Positions 26,014 to 34,650 of a stretch of DNA of 60,563 nucleotides are shown here, in pieces. Positions within the stretch are counted from its first letter, which is position 1. Every line of letters starts with the position of its first letter. A model generated the notes under the pieces. That model saw only the letters and a program-made list of their open reading frames with translations. It was not told the DNA's origin and made no database searches. This stretch comes from Cytophagales bacterium (GTDB lineage Bacteria; Bacteroidota; Bacteroidia; Cytophagales; Spirosomataceae), in contig JAAFKE010000018.1 in assembly GCA_013298215.1 (NCBI GenBank), positions 1 to 60,563 on the forward strand, given 5' to 3'. Both the position numbers and the translations under genes were made by a program.

Positions 26014-27738
26014 TTATTCCACGAGCGTACCCGTAGCTATTTTTTGGTCGATAAACTTGCTATTTTCGCCGATCTGCTTGGCCTTTTTCCACTGTTCAAC
26101 CGCCTTTTGTTTGTCGCCCAGTTGGTACAAAACATCGCCGTAATGCTCCACAATTGTGCCGCTCACGTCTTTGTTGGTTTGGATGGCTTTTTCTAAAAAC
26201 AACTTTGCCTTCTCATATTCTTTGGCCACGTACAGCACCCAGGCGTAGGTGTCTAAGTAGGTGGCACTTTCGGGATTGCGCTCCACCAATTTTTCGGACA
26301 TCTGCTTGGCAATCTCCAGTTTTTCTTTCCTGAGCGACAAATAGTAGCTGTAGTTGTTCAGCACGTGGTCGTTGTTGGGGTCGTCTTTTAGCACCAGTTC
26401 GTAGGCCTCGTCCGACTTTTCGTGTTCTCCCGCACCGTTGTACGCGTCTCCCAATTGGGCGTTGATTGCTTTCACCAAATCGTTGTCGTTCAACAGTTTG
26501 CGCCCTTCCTCGAAGGCATCAATGGCCTTTGGGTAATTGCGTTTAATGAGATTTCCTTGGCCGTTCGAGTACCAAAATAGCCCTTGGTTGGGAAAATACT
26601 CAATGGCTTGTTCGGAGTGTTTGAGCAGGCTGTCGATCTGGTTCAGTTCGCCGTCTATTTGCAAGATGGCTCCCCAAAGTTGGTACACCGATTTGTCGTA
26701 CTGGGCCGCTTTCACGTACAGGTCGCGGGCTTCGGCTTTTTGGTTTTGCTGGGTCAGCAGATCGGCCAGCAAAACGTATGCCTTCGACTCGTTGGGGTGG
26801 AGCTTCACCAACTCTTTGGCCCATTTTAGGCCAGCTTCGCGGGCCTCATCGCCTTTGAGCATCATCAAATATCCCGACAAAACCCGCACTTTGTTGTCCG
26901 ACCCTAACTTGGGGTTATTAAAAACGGCGTTTAGCTCCCGGTTGCAGCCCTCCATGTCGCCCTTTCGGCGATAAACATCTGCCAACAAAACGTGGGCTTG
27001 GCCCGCATCAGGGTCTATTTTTAGGGCGCGTTCCAGGTACTCAATCGCCTGGTCGCCATGCTCGTTGGCAATGAGCAGCTCACCCAGTTCGATGAGGTAG
27101 TCGGGGTCGGAGGGTTCGAAGGCCATCAGTTTTTGGGCTTCTTGCACGGCCTTATCCAATTTTCCCTGCTGCATATAAATGCGTTGCTTCTGGTGGATCA
27201 CGTCTTCGTTCACGCCCGATGCACGCTCCAAATTGTCGTAGGCGCGCAGGGCTTCGTCGAGTTTTCCCTGCGACAACCGCACCGCCGCCAACTCCAAATT
27301 GTAGGGCGCGTTGTCGTCGTTTTGGGCAATCAGGTCTTCGTATAGTTTGGCAGCCTCGCTATATTTGTGGAGGTCTTCGTAGATCTGCGCCAGCTGGAGC
27401 AGGTAGTATTTGTTGTTGGGGTTGGTTTGGTAGGCTTTCTGCGAATAGAGCAGTGCTTGGTCTAATTTTTCTTGTTTTATTCTGATCTCAGCCAGCTGAT
27501 ACTGTGCCGCCGTCAAATTAGGACGTTGCCGAAGTGCTTCGCCAAACGCACTGTCGGCGCGGGCCAGGTCGTCCATGGCCATGAACCGCATTCCGTCGGT
27601 AATGAGTGCTTCCAGCGCGAGCTGCTCTGCTTTTTGCGTCTCGGCATTGCCGCTCAAATCTTTCGATTTGTCTTTCTTGCGCTGCGCCCAAGAATCTCCA
27701 AAAAACAACAAAAAGAAGATGACACTAACTATTTTCAT
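26014..27738 (-). CDS. Exported tetratricopeptide repeat protein
   Basis: 574-aa protein with signal peptide (1-19, ending SWAQ), a charged linker, then TPR repeats from about residue 50 to the end. Typical units read DDLARADSAFGEALRQRPN, KYSEAAKLYEDLIAQNDDN and GDQAIEYLERALKIDPDAG. About a dozen repeats form a protein-binding superhelix in the periplasm. No catalytic domain is visible. It heads the TPR-DUF4292-EnvC set, and a 107-bp gap containing poly-A and poly-T stretches separates it from murA upstream, so it may have its own promoter. Confidence 0.85.
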   Translation of the reverse strand: MKIVSVIFFLLFFGDSWAQRKKDKSKDLSGNAETQKAEQLALEALITDGMRFMAMDDLARADSAFGEALRQRPNLTAAQYQLAEIRIKQEKLDQALLYSQKAYQTNPNNKYYLLQLAQIYEDLHKYSEAAKLYEDLIAQNDDNAPYNLELAAVRLSQGKLDEALRAYDNLERASGVNEDVIHQKQRIYMQQGKLDKAVQEAQKLMAFEPSDPDYLIELGELLIANEHGDQAIEYLERALKIDPDAGQAHVLLADVYRRKGDMEGCNRELNAVFNNPKLGSDNKVRVLSGYLMMLKGDEAREAGLKWAKELVKLHPNESKAYVLLADLLTQQNQKAEARDLYVKAAQYDKSVYQLWGAILQIDGELNQIDSLLKHSEQAIEYFPNQGLFWYSNGQGNLIKRNYPKAIDAFEEGRKLLNDNDLVKAINAQLGDAYNGAGEHEKSDEAYELVLKDDPNNDHVLNNYSYYLSLRKEKLEIAKQMSEKLVERNPESATYLDTYAWVLYVAKEYEKAKLFLEKAIQTNKDVSGTIVEHYGDVLYQLGDKQKAVEQWKKAKQIGENSKFIDQKIATGTLVE

Positions 27739-27845
27739 TGGGCTTTATTTAACTGGTTCGTTTGCAAAACGAAAAAAAAACAAAAAGATTTGGCGCTTGG
27801 CGCATCATAATTGCTGTTGTTTTACTAAAATACTTCCCAGATACA

Positions 27846-29150
27846 CTACAACCTAACGATCTCGGCGCCGATGGCGTTGAGGCGGGTATCGATGTGCTGG
27901 TAGCCACGGTCAATCTGTTCAATGTTGTCGATAATGCTCGTTCCCTGCGCCGACAGTGCCGCAATAAGCAACGAAACCCCCGCCCGAATGTCGGGCGATG
28001 TCATCCTGATACCCTTTAAGTTGAACGCGCGGTCGAGGCCGATGACGGTGGCGCGGTGCGGGTCGCAAAGAATAATCTGTGCGCCCATGTCAATGAGCTT
28101 ATCGACAAAAAACAGGCGACTCTCGAACATTTTTTGGTGTATCAGCACCGTACCCTTGGCCTGAATAGCCGTCACGAGAATAATCGAGATCAGATCGGGC
28201 GTAAAACCAGGCCACGGCGCGTCGTACACCGTCAGGATCGACCCATCTATGAGCGTACTGATTCGGTAATTGTCCTGCGCTGGCACGTGAATATCGTCGC
28301 CCCGGAACTCCATTTCGATCCCCATTTTTTTAAAAACGTCGGGAATAATGCCCAATTCGGGAATCTGGCAATTTTTAATTGTGATGGCCGACTGGGTCAT
28401 GGCGGCCAAACCAATGAACGAACCAATCTCGATCATATCGGGGAGCATGGTATGCTGGCAGCCGCCCATTTGAGTTACGCCCTTAATAATGAGCAAGTTA
28501 GAGCCCACCCCACTTATGTTGGCTCCCATGCTATTGAGCATCTTGCAGAGCTGTTGCAGGTACGGCTCGCAGGCGGCGTTGTAAATGGTGGTTGTGCCTT
28601 CGGCCATTACAGCGGCCATCAGCACGTTTGCCGTGCCCGTCACCGATATCTCGTCCATCCAAACGTATGCCCCCTTCATTCTCGACCCCTCCACGGTATA
28701 AAACGCATCGTTGGGATCATAAATAAACTCGGCACCCAGTTTCTGAAAACCCACAAAGTGCGTGTCTAACGGCCTTCTGCCAATTTTATCTCCTCCTGGG
28801 CGGGGGGCTTTGCCTTTGCCGAAACGCGCCAACATGGGCCCCAGCAACATAATTGAACCGCGCAAAGCCGACGCCTTTTCTTTGTAAGCCTCGGTTTCAA
28901 AAAAGTCAAAATTTACGTCCTCGGCCTGAAACTGATACGTGCCCTCCTTTATTTTCGACCGTCTCACGCCCATGTCCTCCAACAGTTCCATGAGTTTATT
29001 TACGTCTCTGATGTTGGGAATGTTATGGATCGTTACTACTTCTTTTGTCAGCAGCACGGCGCAGAGTATTTGTAGTGCTTCATTTTTTGCGCCCTGCGGC
29101 ACAATTTCGCCGCACAGTTGGCGGCCTCCCGTAATTTTAAATGATGCCAT
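27846..29150 (-). CDS. murA: UDP-N-acetylglucosamine 1-carboxyvinyltransferase (Cys-to-Asp form)
   Basis: First committed step of peptidoglycan synthesis: transfers enolpyruvate from PEP to UDP-GlcNAc. At 434 aa it has the usual length. Lys22 (QGAKNEAL) is the conserved substrate-binding lysine; the TPDLISIILV and DIRAGVSLLIA segments carry the conserved Asp and Arg. The active-site loop reads RPGGDKIGRRPLDTH, so residue 121 is Asp where E. coli has Cys115, the target of fosfomycin. Asp variants are natural and active, and resist fosfomycin in other bacteria. It follows the DUF4290 gene by 38 bp. Confidence 0.95.
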   Translation of the reverse strand: MASFKITGGRQLCGEIVPQGAKNEALQILCAVLLTKEVVTIHNIPNIRDVNKLMELLEDMGVRRSKIKEGTYQFQAEDVNFDFFETEAYKEKASALRGSIMLLGPMLARFGKGKAPRPGGDKIGRRPLDTHFVGFQKLGAEFIYDPNDAFYTVEGSRMKGAYVWMDEISVTGTANVLMAAVMAEGTTTIYNAACEPYLQQLCKMLNSMGANISGVGSNLLIIKGVTQMGGCQHTMLPDMIEIGSFIGLAAMTQSAITIKNCQIPELGIIPDVFKKMGIEMEFRGDDIHVPAQDNYRISTLIDGSILTVYDAPWPGFTPDLISIILVTAIQAKGTVLIHQKMFESRLFFVDKLIDMGAQIILCDPHRATVIGLDRAFNLKGIRMTSPDIRAGVSLLIAALSAQGTSIIDNIEQIDRGYQHIDTRLNAIGAEIVRL

Positions 29151-29188
29151 ATTAAACAGTCGGTCTGGGTCTTACAAATAGCTATTTA

Positions 29189-29947
29189 CTAACGTTTTTT
29201 CTTGAAATTGCGGTTGTTGGGGCCGCCCCCGCCAGGGTTGTTTGGCCGATTTCGGTCGTTGCCAGAAGTAGGGTTGTTGCGGTTGTTTCCCTGAAAATTA
29301 CGGTTCCCTGGCCGTCTATCGCCGCTACTGCGCTCGCCGCGTTCGCGGTCGTTGCTGGTGGTACGCTCGCGGTTGTCGCGGCGGTCGGTAAACCCACGCT
29401 CGCGCGTCACCGACGAACCCCGGTCGCGCGGGGTCGATTCGACCAAACCATTTGTTCGGATGAGCGCAATCTCGTTTTTGAGTTTACCTTTCGACAGCAC
29501 CTCCAAGTGTTCCAAAACGGCGGTGTCGTCGGGGTTGTCGCGCATGCTCACAAAAAATGTTTTCATCAACCGCACCAAGTACGACACAAACGCCATTTTT
29601 TCGTCGTGGTTGGGCGTTGCAATGGCCTTATCAATGAGCAAATTTATGTTGTGGCCGTAGTTTCGGTAGCGCAGATCGTGGTTGTTGTAGGGAACCGTGA
29701 GGGGTTTTTTGCCGATCAGTTCGGGGCCTGGGGGCAGGTATGGGGCATCGACGCTCAACTTAAAATTAGAGATGATGTACAAATCGTCCCACAATTTATT
29801 GGTGTAGTCTTGGCCGTCGCGCATTTGAGGGTGTATTTGGCGCATGAGTTCTACCAAAACGTAGGCAAAGCGGGTGCGCTTTTCGCGGTCTTCTATGCTG
29901 ATGAGATACTCAGCCAATTTTTCTACGTTACTTCCGTATTCTTTCAT
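29189..29947 (-). CDS. DUF4290 protein with Arg/Gly/Asn-rich tail
   Basis: 252-aa cytoplasmic protein. The N-terminal part (about 1-180) matches DUF4290, a helical Bacteroidota family (YGSNVEKLAEYLISIEDREKR, RQIHPQMRDGQDYTNKLWDDL, YGHNINLLIDKA). The last 70 residues are low-complexity: many RG/DR/NR dipeptides and Asn/Gly, ending NNRNFKKKR, like RG-rich tails that bind nucleic acids. Function is unknown. It precedes murA by 38 bp on the same strand, a pairing often seen in the phylum, and is divergent from the MFS gene. Confidence 0.82.
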   Translation of the reverse strand: MKEYGSNVEKLAEYLISIEDREKRTRFAYVLVELMRQIHPQMRDGQDYTNKLWDDLYIISNFKLSVDAPYLPPGPELIGKKPLTVPYNNHDLRYRNYGHNINLLIDKAIATPNHDEKMAFVSYLVRLMKTFFVSMRDNPDDTAVLEHLEVLSKGKLKNEIALIRTNGLVESTPRDRGSSVTRERGFTDRRDNRERTTSNDRERGERSSGDRRPGNRNFQGNNRNNPTSGNDRNRPNNPGGGGPNNRNFKKKR

Positions 29948-30074
29948 TTATTTGCTTTGTAGTAATTATAAAAATGCCGCAGCGGAGTTACCACGGCAAA
30001 GTTAAGAAAATTCGGGTGGAATATGAATTTCAATTTCTTGCGGCCGCCTCATTTAAAGATCGGATATTTTCGAG

Positions 30075-30082
30075 TACTTTTG
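30075..30082 (+). promoter_or_regulatory. -7 promoter box for the MFS gene
   Basis: TACTTTTG matches the Bacteroidota -7 pattern TAnnTTTG and ends 26 bp before the ATG at 30,109. I see no convincing -33 TTG at the usual spacing. Its location within the longer upstream open frame supports the later start codon. Confidence 0.45.
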
Positions 30083-30108
30083 TTGTGTTTCAAAAGCCGA
30101 GCGCCGCC

Positions 30109-31350
30109 ATGCCCCAACCCGCCCTTACTGACCCCTACGCCGCGCTGCGTTTTCGCGAATTTAGGTTCTACATCGTCAATAGTTTTCTGCTCACGGCGGG
30201 GTTGCTCATCCAAGAGGTTATTGTTGGCTACGAAATTTATAAACTCACCAACGACCCACTGTCGCTCGGTTTGGTGGGTTTGGCCGAAGCGCTACCGTAC
30301 ATTTCTATCGCACTTTTTGGCGGTTATCTCGCCGACCGTTTAGACAAACGCCGCGTAATGCAAACGGCGCTGCTGGTTATCATTTCCTGTTCGGTCGTGC
30401 TTTATTTTATTTTTAGGCCCGATGTTTGGACGCTCACCGTGGCCCAAAAACTGACTTTAATCTACGTTATTTTAGTAATTATTGGGGCGGCAAAAGGCTT
30501 TTACTCGCCCGCGTCGTCGTCGATGAAACCCCAGCTCGTTCCGCGCGAGTTGTACGCCAACTCGTCGGCGTGGAGTAGCCAATTTTGGCAAGCGGGTGCC
30601 ATTGGTGGGCCAGCCATTGCGGGTTTTTTGTACGTTGGCATCGGCCTCACCAACACCCTGGCGGTGGTGGTGGCGGCCACGGTGGTGGGCTGGGTGTCGT
30701 TGTCGATGATTAGCCCCAAACCATCTCCTGCCGTCGAAACCAAAGAAAATATTTGGTTCAGCCTGCGCGAGGGCATCAAGTTTGTGTATAATACCAAGAT
30801 CATTTTTTATTCCATTTCGCTCGATCTGATCTCCGTGCTCTTCGGGGGTGTCATTGCTATTTTACCGATTTTTGCCCAGGATATTCTGCACGTTGGCGCC
30901 GAAGGGCTGGGTATTTTGCGCGCCGCCCCGTCGGTAGGGGCAGTTTTGACCATGTTTATACTCACCCGCTACCCACCCACCCGCCACGCGTGGCGCAACA
31001 TGCTCCTGGCGGTGGCTGGTTTTGGCGTTTTCACCCTCGTTTTTGCGCTTTCTACCAACTTTGTGCTGTCCATCGTCGCACTTTTTATGACTGGAGCCTT
31101 CGACAGCGTGAGTGTGCTGGTGCGCCAAACGGTCATGCAGGTGTTCCCGCCCGACCATATGCGCGGCCGCGTAAACTCCGTAAATGGTATCTTTGTGACC
31201 TCTTCCAACGAGCTCGGCGCGTTCGAGTCGGGCTTGGCGGCCAAGCTTTTTGGCACCGTGCCGTCGGTTGTTGGCGGGGGCGTTCTCACGTTGCTCATTG
31301 TGGCGTGGGTATATACGCGCTCCAAAGAACTGTTAAAAATCGAACTCTGA
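30109..31350 (+). CDS. Major facilitator superfamily transporter (EntS/MFS_3-like)
   Basis: 413-aa inner-membrane permease with about 12 membrane segments. The FGGYLADRLDKRRVMQ loop between helices 2 and 3 is the MFS signature. FYSPASSSMKPQLVPRE and SSAWSSQFWQAGAIGGPAIAG are typical of MFS_3/EntS-type exporters. The likely role is efflux of a siderophore, drug or metabolite; the substrate is unknown. The frame extends upstream to 29,974, but the added 45 residues are not membrane-like and contain the -7 box, so the ATG at 30,109 is preferred. It is divergent from the DUF4290 gene. Confidence 0.87.
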   Translation: MPQPALTDPYAALRFREFRFYIVNSFLLTAGLLIQEVIVGYEIYKLTNDPLSLGLVGLAEALPYISIALFGGYLADRLDKRRVMQTALLVIISCSVVLYFIFRPDVWTLTVAQKLTLIYVILVIIGAAKGFYSPASSSMKPQLVPRELYANSSAWSSQFWQAGAIGGPAIAGFLYVGIGLTNTLAVVVAATVVGWVSLSMISPKPSPAVETKENIWFSLREGIKFVYNTKIIFYSISLDLISVLFGGVIAILPIFAQDILHVGAEGLGILRAAPSVGAVLTMFILTRYPPTRHAWRNMLLAVAGFGVFTLVFALSTNFVLSIVALFMTGAFDSVSVLVRQTVMQVFPPDHMRGRVNSVNGIFVTSSNELGAFESGLAAKLFGTVPSVVGGGVLTLLIVAWVYTRSKELLKIEL

Positions 31351-31367
31351 GATGCATAAACGCGCAT

Positions 31368-31398
31368 TTTGATATTTTTCTAAATAAGCGTACTTTTG
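31368..31398 (+). promoter_or_regulatory. Bacteroidota-type promoter for the Fe-S protein gene
   Basis: TTTG at 31,368-31,371 and TACTTTTG at 31,391-31,398 are 19 bp apart, the classic -33/-7 layout of the phylum. The ATG follows 58 bp after the -7 box. Confidence 0.6.
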
Positions 31399-31456
31399 GA
31401 GTATAGCGCAATGTTGCAAGAATAGAGTTTTCATCACATCCTTAAAATACAATATT

Positions 31457-32254
31457 ATGAGTGAAATAACGTACAAAATTCCGACGATGGCCGACATGGC
31501 TGCCAACGGCCAAAGCCCCGAGGTGTTGTTTTGGGTAGGGTGTGCGGGGTCTTTCGACGACCGCTACAAAAAAGTGACCGTCGCTTTCACCAAAATCCTC
31601 AACAAAGTGGGCATCAATTTTGCCGTTCTGGGTACGGAAGAAGGCTGCACTGGCGATCCCGCCCGCCGTGCTGGCAACGAGTTTTTGTTTCAGATGCAAG
31701 CCATGCAAAATATCCAGGTATTGGAGGGCTACGGCATCAAAAAAATCGTGACTGCCTGCCCACACTGCTTCAATACCCTCAAAAACGAGTACCCTGCGCT
31801 GGGCGGTAGCTACGAGGTTTTGCACCATTCTGAGTATTTGCAGCAACTCATCGACGCGGGCAAGGTGCGCGTGCAGGGCGGCGGAGCCTTCAAAGGGCGC
31901 AAAATCACCTTTCACGATTCGTGTTACTTAGGCCGTTCCAACGATGTGTATGATGCCCCGCGCGAAGTGCTACAAGTGCTCGATGCCGAACTGATTGAAA
32001 TGAAACGCTGCCGTACCAAGGGGCTTTGCTGCGGGGCGGGCGGCGGCCAGATGTTTAAAGAACCCGAAGCTGGTAATAAAGACATCAACATTGAGCGCAT
32101 CGAAGAAGCCCTCCAAACTGGTGCCGACACCATTGCGGTGGCCTGCCCGTTTTGCATGGTTATGATGACCGACGGCGTAAAAAACAAGGAGCGCGAAGAG
32201 ACCGTGAAGGTATATGACCTGGCCGAGTTGCTGTTGCAATCAATGGAAAACTAA
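31457..32254 (+). CDS. (Fe-S)-binding protein with two Cys-rich (CCG) domains
   Basis: 265-aa protein related to the Cys-rich subunits of heterodisulfide reductase, GlpC, GlcF and LutA. The first domain has WVGCAGS, EEGCTGDPARR and CPHCFNTL. The second has HDSCYLGR, LCCGAGGG and CPFCMVM. Together they provide cysteines for Fe-S cluster binding and electron transfer. In many Bacteroidota it follows a larger membrane-bound ferredoxin-like subunit; none is adjacent here, so its redox partner is encoded elsewhere or differs. It has its own promoter and a strong terminator, so it is a single-gene unit. Confidence 0.85.
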   Translation: MSEITYKIPTMADMAANGQSPEVLFWVGCAGSFDDRYKKVTVAFTKILNKVGINFAVLGTEEGCTGDPARRAGNEFLFQMQAMQNIQVLEGYGIKKIVTACPHCFNTLKNEYPALGGSYEVLHHSEYLQQLIDAGKVRVQGGGAFKGRKITFHDSCYLGRSNDVYDAPREVLQVLDAELIEMKRCRTKGLCCGAGGGQMFKEPEAGNKDINIERIEEALQTGADTIAVACPFCMVMMTDGVKNKEREETVKVYDLAELLLQSMEN

Positions 32255-32271
32255 CTGAACAGTGGCCGTAG

Positions 32272-32319
32272 AGCCGCCGTTGTACCTGCCCAATGGTGGT
32301 GGTGCAACGGCGGCTTTTT
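32272..32319 (+). terminator. Rho-independent terminator after the Fe-S protein gene
   Basis: AGCCGCCGTTG (32,272-32,282) and CAACGGCGGCT (32,305-32,315) form a perfect 11-bp stem, followed by a T-run to 32,319. It lies between convergent genes and ends 3 bp before the TPR gene's stop. Confidence 0.85.
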
Positions 32320-32321
32320 AT

Positions 32322-33650
32322 TTAGTTGCAATAATCGCTAATTACTTTGTAGGCTTGGGTGTAGCCGAGCTCGCCCGCCTTGCTAAGATCCAAACAGCCC
32401 CCGTTTTCGTCTCCCAGGCTGTGTTTAATAATTCCGCGCACGTAGAAAGCCTCCGCGTACTTTGAATTTAATTTGACCGAACTATTGCAATCTTGAATAG
32501 CTCCTTTTTGGTCGCCGATAATCGATTTTACAAGACCGCGCGTAAAATACGCCTCCGAATAAGTCGGGTTGAACTCAATAGATTTATTGAGGTCTACGAT
32601 TGCGCCCTTGCTGTCGCCCTGCTTATTTTTACTCACTGCACGCACAAAATAGGCTTCTGAGCGCTCGTTCGATATTTCATTTATTTTGTTGCGCTCCTGT
32701 ACCGCGTTGCGAAGCTCGTCGAGCGTAGTTCGGGTAATGGGGCCGCTGTAGAACACTTTCGAGTTGTTGGTGGTGTTGTTCATTTCGATCGCCTTGGTGA
32801 GGTCTATTACTGCGTCTTTTTGGTTGCCCAATTTGGTGTAGCAGAACCCACGTCCGTAGTGTGCGCGGTAGTTTTGGGGGTCGAGTTGCACCGCCCGGTT
32901 GTAATCATTGATGGCATCCTCGAATTTATCAACTTTGCTACGGGCAAAACCACGCTGGTAGAAAGACTCGCTGTCGTCGGGGTTCATTTCGATCGCCTTG
33001 CCGTAGTCAGCGATTGCGCCGTTAAAATCGTTCAACTTCACCTTGGCGTAGCCGCGCCCAGCGTATGCCATCCCGCGCTTTGGGCTCAGGTCGATCACCC
33101 GCGAGAAATCGGTCTGCGCACCCGTAAAGTCTTCTAATTTGAGTTTTACATTGCCGCGTGAGTACAACGCACCCACATTGTTGGCATCGACCTGAACAGC
33201 CTTGTTGAAATCGAGCAAGGCACCACGGTTGTTTTCGATCTTGGCGCGGCTACTTCCCCGGTAAAAATACCCCTGCGGATCGTCGGGGCTCAGTTCGATA
33301 GAACGGGTGAAATCCTGAATGGCCGACCGGTGGTCTTCTTGCCGGCTCTTGCTAATACCCCGGTTGAGGTACGCATCGGCATATTTGGGGTCGATCTCAA
33401 TTGAGCGGTCGAAATCTAAAATCGAACCACGGTTGTCTTTCAACTGTGCCTTGGCCACGCCTCGGTTAAAATAACTCGCCATGTTTTCGGGGCTTAGTAC
33501 GATGGCCTGGTTGAAGGCACCCACGGCGGAGGTAAAATCGCCCGATTTTAACTTAGCAACTCCCTCTTCAAAAAATTCGGCGGCTGTTTTTTGAGAAAAC
33601 GCAACGTTGCCGATTAAAAAAAGAACCATTGGAAGAACGAACTTCTTCAT
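32322..33650 (-). CDS. Exported TPR protein with regular 34-aa repeats
   Basis: 442-aa protein starting MKKFVLPMVLFLIGNVAFSQ, a clear signal peptide; the frame runs further upstream to 33,953 but without protein-like sequence. The mature part is an array of about eleven regular 34-residue TPRs, e.g. ADAYLNRGISKSRQEDHRSA and SESFYQRGFARSKVDKFEDA, with one irregular insertion around RTTLDELRNAVQERNKINE. It ends with a Sel1-like unit (GGCLDLSKAGELGYTQAYKV). It is probably a periplasmic or surface protein-interaction scaffold with no enzymatic domain. It stands alone on the minus strand, downstream of menA. Confidence 0.85.
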   Translation of the reverse strand: MKKFVLPMVLFLIGNVAFSQKTAAEFFEEGVAKLKSGDFTSAVGAFNQAIVLSPENMASYFNRGVAKAQLKDNRGSILDFDRSIEIDPKYADAYLNRGISKSRQEDHRSAIQDFTRSIELSPDDPQGYFYRGSSRAKIENNRGALLDFNKAVQVDANNVGALYSRGNVKLKLEDFTGAQTDFSRVIDLSPKRGMAYAGRGYAKVKLNDFNGAIADYGKAIEMNPDDSESFYQRGFARSKVDKFEDAINDYNRAVQLDPQNYRAHYGRGFCYTKLGNQKDAVIDLTKAIEMNNTTNNSKVFYSGPITRTTLDELRNAVQERNKINEISNERSEAYFVRAVSKNKQGDSKGAIVDLNKSIEFNPTYSEAYFTRGLVKSIIGDQKGAIQDCNSSVKLNSKYAEAFYVRGIIKHSLGDENGGCLDLSKAGELGYTQAYKVISDYCN

Positions 33651-33754
33651 ATTGAACGAGTTAAATAAATGAAAGGCATACGCCATAAGTAGGCGTACTG
33701 CTGCAAAAGTAGAATCTGTTTTCCGAAAAACCAGCATTGGTTTTGAATTAATTC

Positions 33755-34648
33755 TCAGAGGTATGCCTGCCCGAGTCCGAAAAGTACCACAAAGAGCAAG
33801 GTGGTGAGTGCCAATTGTTTGAGATGGGGGTCGAGCGAGGGGCCACTTTTTAGCCACGCCGCGCGGCCGTTGGCGAAAAACAGCGGGGTTGCAAGCAAAA
33901 ATAGCAGGCTGCCCCAGCCGTCGCTTTTTAGCAGAACGTATAAAATCGAACACCCCAGGCCGACCGCCAGCAGGGCACCGTGGTAGTACGCCGCGTTTTG
34001 TTTGCCTATTCTGACTGGAACGGAACGCTTGCCCGTGAGGGTGTCAGACTCGATGTCTCGCATGTTGTTGAGGTTCAGAACGCCAACCGCAAACAGCCCA
34101 CACGAGGTAGCTGGTAGCAAGAGTAGCCAGTCGAATTGTTGGGTGTATAAATAATAGCTACCCAAAACACCCACCCAACCGAAAAAGAGGAGCACTGATA
34201 CATCGCCCAGGCCTGCGTATCCGTATGGATTTTTGCCCGCCGTGTAGGTAATGGCCGCTACGATTGCGGCGATTCCTACGCCCAAAAACACCCAAAAGGT
34301 TTGAGCTGGTGCGTTGTGCAGGGCTTCGTAGAGCAGCCAAAGCCCCGACACCAGCGCCGCTCCCGCCGAAAACGCGATGGCGCGGCGCATCTGAGCCGTG
34401 CTGATTGAGCCAAGCTGTACCTGCCGCTTAGGCCCCACGCGGGCATCGGTGTCTTTTCCGTTTACGGTGTCGCCGTAGTCGTTGGCAAAATTCGAGAGCA
34501 CCTGCAACAGAATGGTGGTTAGGCAGCACAAAGCACACACCAGCGCGTTGAACTGCCCCGCTGCTGCCGCCAAGAAACTACCCATCAAAATGCACGACAG
34601 TGCCAGCGGTAGGGTGCGCGGGCGGGCGGCCTCAATCCAATGTTTCAT
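33755..34648 (-). CDS. menA: 1,4-dihydroxy-2-naphthoate polyprenyltransferase
   Basis: UbiA-superfamily membrane enzyme attaching a polyprenyl chain to DHNA in menaquinone synthesis. 297 aa with about eight to nine membrane segments. Both Asp-rich motifs are present: NFANDYGDTVNGKDTD (about 51-66) and the second around DIESDTLTGKRSVPVRIG. The N-terminus WIEAARPRTLPLALS is typical. It starts 2 bp after the glutathione peroxidase stop, so the two are co-transcribed. Other men genes are not in the window. Menaquinone use fits a Bacteroidota host. Confidence 0.93.
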   Translation of the reverse strand: MKHWIEAARPRTLPLALSCILMGSFLAAAAGQFNALVCALCCLTTILLQVLSNFANDYGDTVNGKDTDARVGPKRQVQLGSISTAQMRRAIAFSAGAALVSGLWLLYEALHNAPAQTFWVFLGVGIAAIVAAITYTAGKNPYGYAGLGDVSVLLFFGWVGVLGSYYLYTQQFDWLLLLPATSCGLFAVGVLNLNNMRDIESDTLTGKRSVPVRIGKQNAAYYHGALLAVGLGCSILYVLLKSDGWGSLLFLLATPLFFANGRAAWLKSGPSLDPHLKQLALTTLLFVVLFGLGQAYL

Positions 34649-34650
34649 GC

